NCBI RefSeq assembly: GCF_023898315.1
Contig: NC_064619.1
Location: forward strand, 501,800,594-501,864,593
DNA: 64,000 bases
Reading direction: 5' to 3'
Source: Schistocerca nitens
Lineage: Eukaryota > Arthropoda > Insecta > Orthoptera > Acrididae
Shown here: one piece after another, positions 21,709 to 32,796 of the stretch
Position numbering within the stretch: the first letter of the stretch is position 1
Layout of the letters: the number at the start of each line of letters is the position of its first letter
Notes under the pieces: generated by a model
Seen by the model: the letters and a program-made list of their open reading frames with translations, nothing else
Told to the model about the DNA's origin: nothing
Database searches by the model: none
Position numbers and translations under genes: made by a program

Positions 21709-23339
21709 AACACCCTAACTGGCATTGTAGCGCGAAGGAAGTACTTCTCTGTGCGATGTCACTAACCTGGTGTCTTGCTGCTTCGGTAAGTCCCTCGTCG
21801 CACAGTAGTAGCACTCAGTCGCCAGGTTCCATGTAGGTGATGATCCTGCTGAAGTGGAGTGTTTAGGGATGCCAGTTTTTAATTGTCAATAACGTTTGTA
21901 CCACACTTGTTTTAATAAAGAAATTGCTTTGTCACACACGTCACAGAATCAGAATTTGCAATATGGCGGCTCTGGACTACGCTGTTGTTCGACCCTTTAC
22001 ACACATTAAAACAGTTTTCTGACTTTACATAATGATAGACACTGCTCACGACACGTGGCGTTCTGATTGCTAATAACTTCACTTTCTAGCTTGTTTAACA
22101 GTTGAAATCTGTACTCACGACCGTTCTTTTAGAGCCGCCACGGTTACTCTACCGTGCGTTTTGAGTGGCTCGCCCTGTCTTCCTGAAGGTCAAGAGAGAC
22201 CTTTCTCCTTTCTCCCTCAGCCAATAAGGACACTTCTCTAACCTTCAGCCAATGGGCGTTCAGATCGCTGTTGCTAGGCGGATCTGACGTCACGTTTGCG
22301 GACATTGTGACGGAAGATTGTAAGATCCTAATCCCAGATAGTCGGATCCTGTACCTACTAAGGTTGCACAACATTGCCTCCTATGATTTCATCACTAATG
22401 CTCCTTGCTGATGCTTAATTGTTAAATGTACATGTTGCCTGGCTACTACCGAGCATTCCCGATCGCATAAATATGAATAATACTTGGCTTAAACACGTGA
22501 AGGAAATGCACATATGCATTACAACCTCTATGTATAGCATCACACATGATAGGAACAGGTGTTATAATCTAATATTAATTGTTGGTATTAAGTGAGTCAA
22601 AGCTTCACATACCACATTATACTTTCGTGCAATAAAGTAGTAATTCATCTTGTCGCGTAAAAAATCAATATAGCGTGCCCCCAAATTGTTGCATATGACC
22701 TGTATTTTACGAATCAATTTGAGAGTTTACACCTCAGCGTTCAAATCACTCATTTTCTTTCAAATGTGGTTCTGTAAGAATTCAAACAAATTTTTATTTT
22801 TATTTTTGACGACTGTAACAGACAATGTTGTTTGTCACAGATCGTACTGCACAATGAAAGTCAAATTATGTTTTTGTCTGTATTACCCCCACAACAGTTC
22901 GGCGTCTTTGGTACTGCACTGCAACTGCTCCCTTAATTATGGCTAATAAGCTTTCAGTCAATAAATACTGCAGCACCAAAGTAGCACTTCAAACACTTTT
23001 CCATTGTGGATGGAATGTCAGTATCTTTTGCTCAGCTTCATAACTTTTCTCGATGATGGATTGGTAATGTGGTCAAAGCAGTTATACAAACACACTGGAC
23101 AAATAACTAATCATGCTGGATGTAGCGCGATAATATAGTGAAATACCTCCTCCAGCCTTCATAAAGATGTCAATTCGGCGTGGGAGAGAGCCACAGGTTT
23201 CTAGAGATATACTATATCCAGTTCAACGCACTCATTGATGATTATGGGCCGTGGCCGCTCGTCCCAAGTCGATCAATCGCTGCTTTGCGTATCTTTGGTT
23301 TGGTGTCGCCCCGTGCGGCCAGGTGGCGCTCCGGAGCTG
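21709..23339. other. No gene recognised
   Basis: Largely unassigned sequence. It includes the CCAAT/CRE cluster listed separately and, near 23150-23200, a phrase 'tcaattcggcgtgggagaga' that resembles Tc1 transposase-derived debris but is too short to assign. Confidence 0.4.
22221..22292. promoter_or_regulatory. CCAAT/X-box-like/CRE cluster, possible promoter
   Basis: Two CCAAT boxes at 22221-22225 and 22249-22253 are spaced 28 bp apart. A half-palindromic 'gttgctaggcgga' at 22270 resembles an RFX X-box, and a perfect palindromic CRE, TGACGTCA, lies at 22285-22292. The GC-rich stretch stands out from its AT-rich surroundings. No TATA box or coding exon can be tied to it, so whether it drives a host gene or an unrecognised repeat is open. 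Confidence 0.4.
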
Positions 23340-23439
23340 AAGGCGAGCGAAGCGAAGGAAGGTGGCGTAGGGGGCAGACGCGAGTGCACCGAACCTAGCT
23401 AGACCACGTGGAGGAAGATATTAGAATTATGTTAATACC

Positions 23440-23860
23440 TTCAGCTGCTGACGGGCGTTGATATATGTCAACGGGGACAGGTGAAAATGTATACCCCGAC
23501 CGGGATTCGAACCCGGGATCTCCTGCTTATATGGCAGACGCTCTATCCATCTGAGCCACCGATGGCACAGAGGATAGCGCGAGTGCAGGGACTATCTCGC
23601 GCACGCCTCCAGCGAGACCCACATTCTCACCTTGTATGTCCACACACTACATTTGCAGTGTCCCATCCCAACACACTCATTACTCGTGGAAGACATTCTT
23701 ACCAAGTCCCGTAAGAGTTCGGGGAATATGTGTGCATCCGCACAGAAGAAGAAGGTCATGGCCGGTATTGGCAGTCCTATATACTTGTATGGATACGGTG
23801 TCTGTTCTTTCGGACAGCTCCGCGGGCTGTGGGGCCTGGCGGCGTTATGGTCGTGACGTA
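23440..23860 (-). mobile_element. tRNA-derived SINE (family F)
   Basis: The reversed tRNA-like head at about 23495-23570 ('gggattcgaacccgggatct', 'cagacgctctatccatctga') forms a near-complete cloverleaf on the minus strand with a good B box. The body to the left of the window axis includes 'acattcttaccaagtcccgt' and 'cggtgtctgttctttcgg', which recur in the diverged copy at 49600-49980. It is a SINE and not a tRNA gene, because the same non-tRNA body is attached in both. Confidence 0.75.
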
Positions 23861-25139
23861 TTTTGGTTGCAAGTTGCCCGACAGGCAGAACCGATTTTGA
23901 GGCCGCCCGTTTTTCCATTACAGCTATATTTGCGGAGAACGACGCCGATCTTCTGGAAGTGAAGGTATTACTGTGCCGAACTCCGGATGCTAGGACTGTA
24001 ATTGCTGCCTGTTGCGTGTGTATTGCCAGCTTGGATGACGGCTGCCTTGAGACTGCATTTGGCTCTGGTTATGAGCAATTGGAAATGGTTAAACTCGCGT
24101 GTTTGCGGTTTATTTTAAGTTCATGTATTTATTTGTATCGAAACTGATTGAAACCTTGGTGTGTTCTAGCATGGCCCACGTGGACTGCTATGTTAAAACT
24201 ACGGGTATGTCACTGGACGATTGTTCTGCTGGCTGTATTTATTTACACGTGGGCTCACTGCTAGAACTGTGGTAACCTGTAAGATAGTGAAGCTTAATTT
24301 GCCTTGTTTTAAATTTTGCAATTTTATATAGCATCCTGCACAACATTGCAAGTGAAATTTGTAACCTAGTTAATATTTCTGTAAATTTCTTGTGCTCACT
24401 AGTCAACAAAGTAATTGCATGTCATCCCGTTTGTGAGCTCATGCATGTTATTGAGGTTTCAAGATAGTGACCCCCAGATATTGTGGATGATTGATAAAAA
24501 ATTGCATAGTGGCCTGGTGCAAGGTTTTGATAATGAAAGTTTAATATTTATCCTGTTGTTAAAATTTGGCGTACCACTATTTACACTAAACACGAGTTTT
24601 TTCCTTGTACCTCGGTTAACAAGTTATTGCATCCTAGGTCTGCCTCTGTTGTATGCACTTGCCTGTGCGAGGCTCACCATGTTGTGTGTGGTCATACGAG
24701 TGCCTCCGTCTGTGTATTGGGGCCTTTACCAACTAGTCCACGCAACTAATGAGTAAAGTTAAGTTTTTCTCCGTTGTGGTTTGAAGGTGGGCCGAGGTCT
24801 TTAATATTTCATGCAATGGCTAAAAATTTAGTTTTCATGTTCCACGTAGTCCCTTACTATACTGTTTCACGTTCTTGTATCTGATCTGTTACTGATTAAA
24901 AGTTCTATGCACCTACTCTTCCCTTGATAATATGTTGTTCTGGTTCATATTCCTCTGGTAAAATCAATTCTAGATTAATTGGTGGCTTAAAGTAACATTC
25001 TTTAATTGACTTATTGTTTAACTAAATTGGATGTTTTCTGAATTGTTATGACAGATATACGTTATGTGTGAAATTAAATGGTGAATACTGTGGAATAATC
25101 TTTGTATCAAGCCATTCCATGTAAGTGTTTTACCTAGAA
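23861..25139. other. No gene recognised
   Basis: T-rich sequence reminiscent in composition of an insect untranslated region. A plus-strand frame at 24415-24756 (113 codons) is hydrophobic but has no family that I recognise. Confidence 0.35.
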
Positions 25140-25850
25140 ATTCACTGGGGCATAATCTGCCCATACCAGATCAGCTCCCGCAGGGCTATAGATTTTAAGG
25201 TTGTTGGTTGCAACGCTTCACCCACTGTTCCAGATAGTCCCACATATTTTAAAATGGACTAAGATCGATAATTGTAGTAGGCCAGTCGAACTGCGATATG
25301 CCTGAACGTTGCTTTGTGACTATGATAGTTGTGATCTTAGAAGACGGGAGTGTGCACATCGTAAGGGGCACATCGTCACAGACAATTTTGAAATAAACAT
25401 CCTGGTTCATATTCACGAAAACCAGAATTAGTGGAGGCAAGACATGGTACGAAAAATGCCCCAAAACATCACAGATCTACCTCTGGTCTGAACTGCACCA
25501 TGCATAAACAGCAGGTTGAACGGATCATTGAACAATCGCTGCAGTCGATGGCTAGCGTCATTTGAATAGAGGCAAAATTTCAAATCTTTGGACCACACGA
25601 CAAGTTTCCAGTCAGCTAACGTCCATTATCTGTGTTGTTTTTCCCATTAAAAGCTTGTAGCTTTATTTTCACCCTCGAGCAATAGCGCTTTGCGGGGTAC
25701 CCTATTCCAAATGTTTCCAGTGTTTGGAAACTGATTGACATGGACCTGTATTCACCTTTAGCAAGAAACCCTGTCGTGCTTGGAACCCACTGTCATTCAC
25801 AAGACTTGACACTTATTTGCAGTTTGTTGTATACAGCTTCGTACACAACG
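25140..25850 (-). mobile_element. Highly decayed Tc1-like transposase remains
   Basis: On the minus strand a run resembling the middle of a Tc1 transposase can be read: 'LILVFVNMNQDVYFKIVCDD' and, downstream, the TIIDLSPF region that would correspond to the SPDLNP block. No terminal repeats were found, and the edges are approximate. The assignment rests on pattern only. Confidence 0.4.
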
Positions 25851-26174
25851 GTAAGGGAGGGCTGGTCCACTGGGGGCCGAACCACACAATAACTCTGGGT
25901 TTGGTGTGGGGCGGCGGTGAGATGGGTGGACTGCTGTGGCCTGTTATGGGGTTGTGAACCACTGAGGGCTACGGCGGGACGAAGTCTCTCCGTCGTTTTT
26001 AGATGCCCAGTTCAATACACACACTATCGTCTTGAACAGAGAAAACACTGAAAATTTCTCCCTCCCCCCCCCTCCCCATAAATACTGCACTGGTACAGCA
26101 ACCGTAGTAGGTCTTTAGAACAGCAAAAAAACAGTCTTTGTTGCACAATAAAGGTTTATTTAAGCTTCACATGT

Positions 26175-26205
26175 GACGTGCTTCGCCTGTTCTAGGCATT
26201 ATCAG
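26175..26205 (-). ncRNA. Fossil hammerhead-like ribozyme motif, PLE copy 1
   Basis: Read on the minus strand: a core CTGATAA in place of CTGANGA, a 4-bp stem II GCCT/AGGC, GAAG in place of GAAA, and a minimal stem III next to the GTC cleavage triplet. The flanks TGT and ACA can form a 3-bp stem I. One extra base sits at the foot of stem II compared with the canonical core. Self-cleaving hammerheads with tiny stem III are known from PLE terminal regions. This copy has lost core bases and is probably inactive. Confidence 0.6.
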
Positions 26206-26432
26206 ACAATCTGGGGAAATTACGAAGTGGTATCAGTATAAATTCCTATTAAAGGCCATAATAAATGAATAAATTAGTACATAGTGTAATAACAAGGGGA
26301 AGACGTGCAGCGTTGGGATCATGGAGCGCAGGGCCACATTTGTGTTTCAGGGACTGATAAGGGTTATAAATTTCATCTCAGAAAATATTGCACCATAACT
26401 GAGATTACAGATAAAAATTTTTGGTAATCGTA

Positions 26433-26631
26433 ACCTAGGCGTCGAGCGTAACTAAGAGTCCCATAAAACTGGGAGGTAACAACCGGATAGCCACTGCCAA
26501 AACTCCATTACATCGTCTATAAAATTATTTCTTCTCGTAACCGAGGTATCAAACGTGATTAAGAGTCCAAAAGAAGTGAGAGGTAACAGCCAGATAGCCA
26601 CTGTCAACGCTTTATTACATCACCTAGAAGT
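26433..26631. repeat. Duplicated ~95-bp block in the PLE 3' region
   Basis: Two adjacent diverged copies of about 95 bp. Each contains a 'gtaac...gtaactaagagtcc' type start and 'aac(a/c)gccactg'-like middle such as 'gatagccactgccaaaac' and 'gatagccactgtcaacgc', then 'ttacatc'. They lie in the part of PLE copy 1 that is also present in copy 2. Confidence 0.65.
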
Positions 26632-27049
26632 AACATGAAAAAAAAAGTAATGACAGTAGGAAAAAGAAAGCTACCGAAGCATGCAGGGATTACTTAACTT
26701 AGGGAAATAGGCATAATCAGTTAGCAGAAAAAGCTCATGAGTGCAATATAGTGGCTAGGCTAATAAACCTTTGGCAAATGAACGGGCACTAATGAGAATA
26801 AAGAAACAGATAAAATTTTTAGTAAAAAAATGAAGCAACGATGCCAGAAGCAACGCTAAACTGACTGTAACGATGATAACTTACCGACGAAGAAACCGCC
26901 CCATGAACACAAATACGGTCTGTTCACAATACTGTGAGCAAGAGTTGTCATGCCGGCAACTAGACTGCCAAGCAAGTGTGAAGGCTTGGAGAGAAAAGCT
27001 GCACAAGGTGGCGCTTTGAAACTTATCTAACTGATGGCTAAAGATTAAA

Positions 27050-28457
27050 TACACCACTGGCCATTAAAATTTCTACACCAAGAAGAAATGCAGATAATAA
27101 ACAGGTATTCATTGGACAAATATATTATACTAGAACTGACATTTGATTACATTTTCACGCAATTTGGGTGCATAGATCCTGAGAAATCAGTACATAGAAC
27201 AACCACCTCTGGCCGTAATAACGGCATTGATACGCCTGCGCTTTGAGTCAAACAAAGCCTGGATGGCGTGTTCAGATACAGCTGCCCATGCAGCTTCAAC
27301 ACGATACCAAGTTCATCGAGAGTAGTGACTGGCGTATTGTGACGAGCCCGTTGCTCGGCCACCATTGACCAGACGTTTTCAGTTAGTGAGAGATCTGGAG
27401 AATGTGCTGGACAGGGTAGCAGTCCAACATTTTCTGTATCCAGAAAGGCCCGTACAGGACCTGCAACATCCGGTCGTGCATTATCCTGCTGAAATGTAGG
27501 GCTTCGCAGGCATCGAATGAAGGGCAGAGCCACGGGTCGTCACACATCTGAAATGTAACGTCCACTGTTCAAAGTGCCGTCAGTGCGAACAAGCGGTGAC
27601 CGAGACGTGTAACCAATGGCACCCCATACCATCCCGCCGGGTGATACGCTAGTATGGCGATGACTTACACACGTGTCCAATGTGCGTTCACCGCGATGTC
27701 GCCAAACACGGATGCGACCATCATGATGCTGTAAACAGAACCTGGATTCATCCGAAAAAATGACTTTTGCCTTTCGTACACCAAGGTTCGTCGTAGAGTA
27801 CAACATCGCAGCCGCTCCTGTCTGTGACGCAGCGTCAAGGGTAACCGCAGCCATGGTCTCCGAGCTGATATCCATGCTGCTGCAAACGTCGTCGAACTGT
27901 TCGTGCAGATGGTTGGTGTCTTGCAAACGTCCCCATCTGTTGACTCAGGGATCGAGACGTGGCTGCACGATCCGTTACAGCCACGCGGATAAGATGCCTG
28001 TCCTCTCGACTGCTAGTGATACGAGGCCGTTGGGATCCAGCACGGCGTTCCGTATTACCCTCCTGAACCCATCGATTCCATATTCTGCTAACAGTCATTG
28101 GATCTCGACTAACGCGAGCAGGAATGTCGCGATACGATAAACCGCAATCTCGATAGGCTACAATTCGATCTTTATCAAAGTCGGAAACAAGATGGTATGC
28201 ATTTTTCCTCCTTATACGAGGCACCACAACAACGTTTCACCAGGCAACGCCGGTCAACTGCTGTTTCTGTATGAGAAATCGGTTGGAAACTTTCCTCATG
28301 TGAGCACGTTGTAGGTGTCGCCACTGGCGCCAGACTTGTGTGAATGCTCTGAAAAGCTAATCATTTGCATATCATAGCATCTTCTTCCTGTCGGTTAAAT
28401 TTCAAGTCTGTAGCACGTCATCTTCGTGGTGTAGCAATTTTAATGGCCAGTAGTGTA
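27050..28457 (-). mobile_element. Tc1-like family 1, full-length copy C
   Basis: TA-bounded with both termini: left 'caccactggccattaaaatt' and right 'aattttaatggccagtagtg'. Minus-strand transposase: MVPRIRRKNAYHLVSDFDKD start with HTH 'RVSRDPMTVSRIWNRWVQ' (28227-27835); FSDESRFCLQHHDGRIRVW with the first D, through SPLVRTDGTLNSGRYISDV (to 27540); then FQQDNARPDVAG and PAHSPDLSLTENVW (27533-27147). The gap between second D and E is 34 residues (DD34E). At least two frame breaks separate the pieces, and H of NARPH is D. It sits inside PLE copy 1, so it is younger than that element. Confidence 0.92.
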
Positions 28458-28811
28458 AAATAATCAATAAGTAGTGTAGGTGGCAACCATCATTTAAAGT
28501 TACGCATCATTATGCCCAAAAAGAATTTGATTCTACAAAAAGTAAATTCATTTTTCATTTATTTCAAAGTCTTCGGATAAATTCAGTTTATTGCCTTTGT
28601 TGACCACGTGAAGGTTTCCTAGATCTGGGGGACCGATGGTCAGAAGATATGGGGTGCGAGGTAAAGAGCGAAAATTTTTTCACCTGTTCTTTTTTGTCAG
28701 TAGATACTCGCTAAAACTAACAGCGAAAGATTTCCATGTTTGACCGTTATGCTAGGTGGAAAATTGGAACATTCTGTACACCTAATTTTGTAGACAAATT
28801 TTTAAATTTGT

Positions 28812-28982
28812 AGTAAGGTCCTATGGGACCAAACTGCTGAGGTCACCGGTCCCTAAGCTTACACACTACTTAATCTAACTTAAAATAACTTACGCTAAGG
28901 ACAACACACACGCCCTTACCCAAGGGAGGACTCGAACCTCTGACAGAGGGAAGCCTCGCGTACCGTGAAAAGACGCCTCAGC
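28812..28982 (-). mobile_element. tRNA-derived SINE (family B) inside PLE copy 1
   Basis: Contains 'ggaccaaactgctgaggtca', 'acttacgctaaggacaacac' and 'ggaggactcgaacctctgac'. The tRNA head is cut short at the right. It separates the RT thumb from the GIY-YIG-like region of the PLE, so it inserted after the PLE. A short duplication 'tttgta' may flank it. Confidence 0.88.
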
Positions 28983-30339
28983 CCGGTTTGTAAACATCTG
29001 CCTTAGAGAATAAATTCCTGATAGGCTGTTCGTTTTGTGGGAGCGTGTATTGCAGGGCAGAGCCTTTCGAAAACAACTTGAACATTAGTATGAGAAAATA
29101 GCTTAGACAAGTGATATGAAAACGGGAATGGGATAGCCACACGTGTGTGTTTTCGCGCACCTCGGATTTAAGCGAAGATCTAATAACGGAGAATACAGCG
29201 TTTTCTCGTTCATCATATAACCAGTTCACGAACGAAGAACTATATCCATTTTTATGGAGATTGTCTAATTCTTTATTTACATCGCCTCCAGAGAGAGGGA
29301 GTTCAAGCATACGTGTTATAGCAGCTCTAAAATAACCGAGTTTATAGGTCCTCAGATGATTGGAAGAGGAGTGCACTGTTGTAACACTGGTTGAAGGCTT
29401 CCTGAAAATGTCGAAGGTAATTTTACCATCATTCAGCCGTAGAGAGATCAAGGTAATTTAAGATACCATCATGGCCCATTATCTCATGAGTGAAGATTAA
29501 CTTATGGTGCAATGATTAAACTCCTCAATCTCTTCGCGAGTGCCTTTGAAAATAATTAGAATATCATCCATGTATCTCTGGCACAGGACGATTTTTTCAC
29601 TAATGGGAGATTTTCGTTTAAAATATTCAGAGTCATCGTGAGTCACAAATGCGTCGGCCAGGAAACGGGATAGGCAATTACCCATCGCGAGGCCGTCTTC
29701 CTATTCGTAAAAGAAATTTTTAAAATAAAAGTAACCGTGTGAAATTAATATTTCCAGGTGGCCAGTGATCTTGTTGACCTCCTCTATTAAGAATGACTGT
29801 TTTTCATTAAAGGATTTACGTATAATTTCAGTGGTTTCGGCCACAATTACATTTGTGTAACGAAGAGTGGCGGTAAAGTTTCCCATTTGCTGAACTTGTT
29901 ATTAATCTTACAAACATTGCATTCAGCCAGTGACAGTGAAGGCTGTTTAACAAAGGCTTAAAATGTGACTGAAGAAGTTAAGTCAAAACTGGCAAATTTG
30001 GTGTCTGTTCAAGTGATTTTGTATATAAAGGGTGAGGTAGACAAGACAGGTCACCTCAAATATATCCAGAATGAATAAATATATCAATATGCGATTTTCG
30101 CCCAGTTTAGCGGACAATATCAAGATAACAGCGCCGCAAACCACCGTCCCGTCGCGGGGAGCAGAGGTTCCACAAATGTCTACCCTATTACACCAAATGT
30201 AAGCAGACACGTAACTCAGGTACGATTTTTATGTTTACCTATGCACTGAAGCCCATCAGTCTGTGTTCTGTTGTTGTAGCGATCAGATCACTTGCTCGTA
30301 AAACTATTGAGACAGTCATAATGTTTACGACAGTCTAAA

Positions 30340-31240
30340 AAGTGAATATGATTTATGGCGAATGTCGCCAAAACATCAGAGCATTGGTGCTGTTACACGC
30401 TGAAGAGTGTGGAGGTCGTGGCAAGCACTCAGGATCTGTCTTTGCAAACGTTATGAAAAAGGTTATAAAAACTGGAAGTGAGGAGAATAAAGTGTCCCAT
30501 CGCATTTCATCCTCTTCACATTTCGCTGCATCTACAGCTTCATGGTAATGACTTCCAAAATTGGTTATAGTTCTCCGAATGTTGTCTACGAAAAGTGCGA
30601 AGTGATGCGGTGTATCTATGCAAAATTTCGCCTAATCTAGAAGAATCGTTTACAAACTATGGGCAAATCGATCCGCAATATGCACTAATCATCCGTCGAA
30701 AATCCACAGTGACTCAAAAAAGTGGATAAAAATAACGGTCTTCGTCTATCAACGTTTGATGCGTGTTTTTGGAGTCCCGTATCACTGGTCCCTCTTTTAT
30801 TAACGGAAATCTGAGATGTACTGCCACCGCAGTTATTGGAAGACATACCACAGGACAGATACGACAGTCGGTGTGACGCCAACACGAAGTATGTCCCTCC
30901 CATTCAGCACATGTAATGACAGATCCTTTTAAGGGAACAATTGGAGAACATTGGAACTGTCGTTCAGCAGACGCAAAATGGTCTACGCACTTACCAAACT
31001 GATCGCTTCTATACTATTATCTGTGGTGAAAATTACAAGACGTGTTTTAAAAAACACCGACGGCACCCGATGGCCTGAAATATCTTGTAACACGAGCCTG
31101 CCGATAACTCCAGAAGAAAATCAACGCGCAGTATTGTTTCTCCAGAATCACTTTACAGAGTGCTAAAACGCTCAAGGTCAACATTTTGAGCTGTTACAAT
31201 AAATCCACGACCCTTACCTGAGTTACGTGTTTGATTACAT
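30340..31240 (+). mobile_element. Decayed mariner-like transposase, DUF4817-type N-terminus
   Basis: Starts with an HTH-like block MIYGECRQNIRALVLLHAEE (30348-30407), then 'KVIKTGS'. Later frames recall 'GNLRCTATAVIGRHTTGQIR' (30802-30861) and, near 31160-31190, a decayed terminal RAELC...HFEHL-type ending. The family is related to the long-inverted-repeat element near 56.8-58.8 kb. It is full of breaks, and the ends are not visible. Confidence 0.4.
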
Positions 31241-31381
31241 TTGGCACGATAGGGCAGGCGTTTGTGGAACCTCTTTTCCTCACGGCGGGACAGTGGTTTG
31301 CGGCTCTTTATATTGATACTATTGACCAAGTCTCATAAATGTTATTTTTTTGAAGTTCTCAGAAGCTTTGCCACAGAAAAA

Positions 31382-31588
31382 TGTACAGGATGACAATTAT
31401 CGAACAACATGAAATAAAATCGTCATAACTTCTGAACGCATTGCTTTATGATGTTCAAAGTGAACAGTTGGCGGCGGGGCATTATTGGAATTAATTTGCG
31501 CATTTTTATTTGACTTAGCCACGAAGCCCACTTTCAGTTCTATGGGTTCGTCAATAAGCAAAGTTGACGCATTTGGGGGACTGAGGTG
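31382..31588 (+). mobile_element. Short derivative of a mariner-like element
   Basis: A terminus-like 'acaggatgacaattatcgaa' is followed within 200 bp by transposase core debris 'FVNKQS*RIWG' (31543-31575), the block that normally follows the first catalytic D (DEAHF...NKQN.R.W). The N-terminal half is therefore deleted. The family-A SINE at 31589 ends the match. Confidence 0.4.
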
Positions 31589-31837
31589 CCGGTCGCTGTG
31601 GCCGAGCGGTTCTTGGCGCTTCAGTCCGGAACCGTGCAGCTGCTACGGTCGCAGGTTCGAATCCTGCATCGGGCTTGGATGTGTATGAATGCTTAGGCTC
31701 TGAGCACTATGGGACTTAACATCTGTGGTCATCAGTCTGTGAATGCTTAGGTTACTTAGGTTTAAGTAGTTGTAAGTCCAGGGGACTGATGACCTCAGAC
31801 CTTAAGTCCCATAGTGCTTAGAGCCATTTGAACCAAA
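31589..31837 (+). mobile_element. SINE (family A) with an inverted piece of its own tail inside
   Basis: A Leu/Ser-like head ('tgtggccgagcggttcttgg', 'gcaggttcgaatcctgc') is followed by the start of the body. About 58 bp at ~31697-31740 then reads as the reverse complement of the SINE tail ('ggctctgagcactatgggac'), after which the normal body restarts and runs to 'gagccatttgaacca'. It is longer than its relatives for this reason. Confidence 0.88.
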
Positions 31838-32301
31838 ATGTCTTTTAACACCACAGTCAGATAATAAGGTGGCTACCTCTCTCGTCACTGATGTACAATT
31901 GGCCTTGGATAAAGTCTCAACTGAAAAAGATGAAGCTATCCACATAACGGTTAAAGTGAGTGAGATTATCCACAGAGCAGTAATCAGTACATCTTCTTCA
32001 CAAGAATACCGAACCTTATTGGGTATCAAACAAAAAACGGCAGAGGGTGATGCTGTTCTAGTTAGGGTTGATAAAAGTAATTCGGGTGTAGTTATATACA
32101 AAAGTGATTACATTAGTAAAGTCGAAATGTTTTTGGCGAAAATGGTATTTACCATATTCGTTCGCACCCAACAGCCTCTTTATGGAACTCTTAGTTACGT
32201 TCAACGCCTCGGTTACGATTAGCAAGAATTTTTATCGGTAAGAGCAGTTCCGATGCAATGTTTTATGAGTTGAGATTTATTCCCCTCCTCACCCCTTGAA
32301 A

Positions 32302-32624
32302 GGCAACGGCCTTGCCGCAGTAGATACACCGGTTCCCGTGAGATCACCGAAGTTAAGCGCTGTCGGGCGTGGTCGGCACTTGGATGGGTGACCATGCAGC
32401 CGCCATGCGCTGTTGCCATTTTTCGGGGTGCACTCAGCCTCGTGATGCCAATTGAGGAGCTACTCGACCGAATAGTAGCGGCTCCGGTCAAAGAAAACCA
32501 TCATAACGACCGGGAGAGCGGTGTGCTGACCACACGCCCCTCCTATCCGCATCCTCAACTGAGGATGATACGGCGGTCGGATGGTCCCGATGGGCCACTT
32601 GTGGCCTGAAGACGGAGTGGAGTG
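32302..32624 (+). mobile_element. 5S rRNA-derived SINE (SINE3-like)
   Basis: Same structure as the copy at 4221: a 5S-like head with 'gatcaccgaagttaagc' and 'ggatgggtgacc', then the ~200-bp body ending 'cctgaagacggagtg'. A perfect 12-bp duplication 'caccccttgaaa' flanks it at 32290-32301 and 32625-32636. It inserted into PLE copy 2. Confidence 0.95.
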
Positions 32625-32765
32625 CACCCCTTGAAACATAAACGTGTCCTGTGATCCATAGTCCGGCCGGTGTATGTCTTCCTTTTATTGTTATTAATTT
32701 ATTCATTTATTATTGTCTTTAATAGCAATTTATAATGATACCAGTTTGTAGTTTCCACTGTTTGT

Positions 32766-32796
32766 TTGATGATGCTTAGAACAGACGAAACGCGTC
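32766..32796 (+). ncRNA. Fossil hammerhead-like ribozyme motif, PLE copy 2
   Basis: TTGATGA stands for the CTGATGA core, then a weakened stem II (GCTT/AGAC with one mismatch and one wobble), then an intact GAAAC followed by a 2-bp stem III and GTC. TGT before and ACA after can pair as stem I. The two PLE copies differ in which core bases are lost, which points to a shared ancestral motif. As in copy 1, one extra base lies at the foot of stem II. Confidence 0.6.

Larger units (their letters stand above)
26115..29960 (-). mobile_element. Penelope-like retroelement (PLE), copy 1
   Basis: The minus-strand coding debris follows PLE order. Upstream RT: 'TEIIRKSFNEKQSFLIEEVN', 'GHLEILISHGYFYFKN' (29701-29886). 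RT core: 'MGNCLSRFLADAFVTH' and 'QRYMDDILIIFKGT' with the catalytic YMDD (29497-29685). RT thumb: 'ITFDIFRKPSTSVTTVHSSS' (28978-29451). After an inserted SINE comes a GIY-YIG-like tail, 'NLHVVNKGNKLNLSEDFEI' (~28560-28610). PLE proteins pair RT with a GIY-YIG nuclease. The 3' region to 26115 carries a hammerhead-like motif and a duplicated ~95-bp block. A Tc1-like element and a family-B SINE interrupt it. The N-terminal part is missing. There are several breaks. Confidence 0.85.

Noticed and set aside
23495-23570. Functional tRNA gene on the minus strand
   Set aside because: It folds tRNA-like, but the same non-tRNA body follows it in another copy (49600-49980), so it is a SINE head.
24415-24756. 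Hydrophobic 113-codon plus-strand frame as a membrane protein
   Set aside because: Hydrophobicity comes from T-rich DNA; no recognised family and no supporting context.
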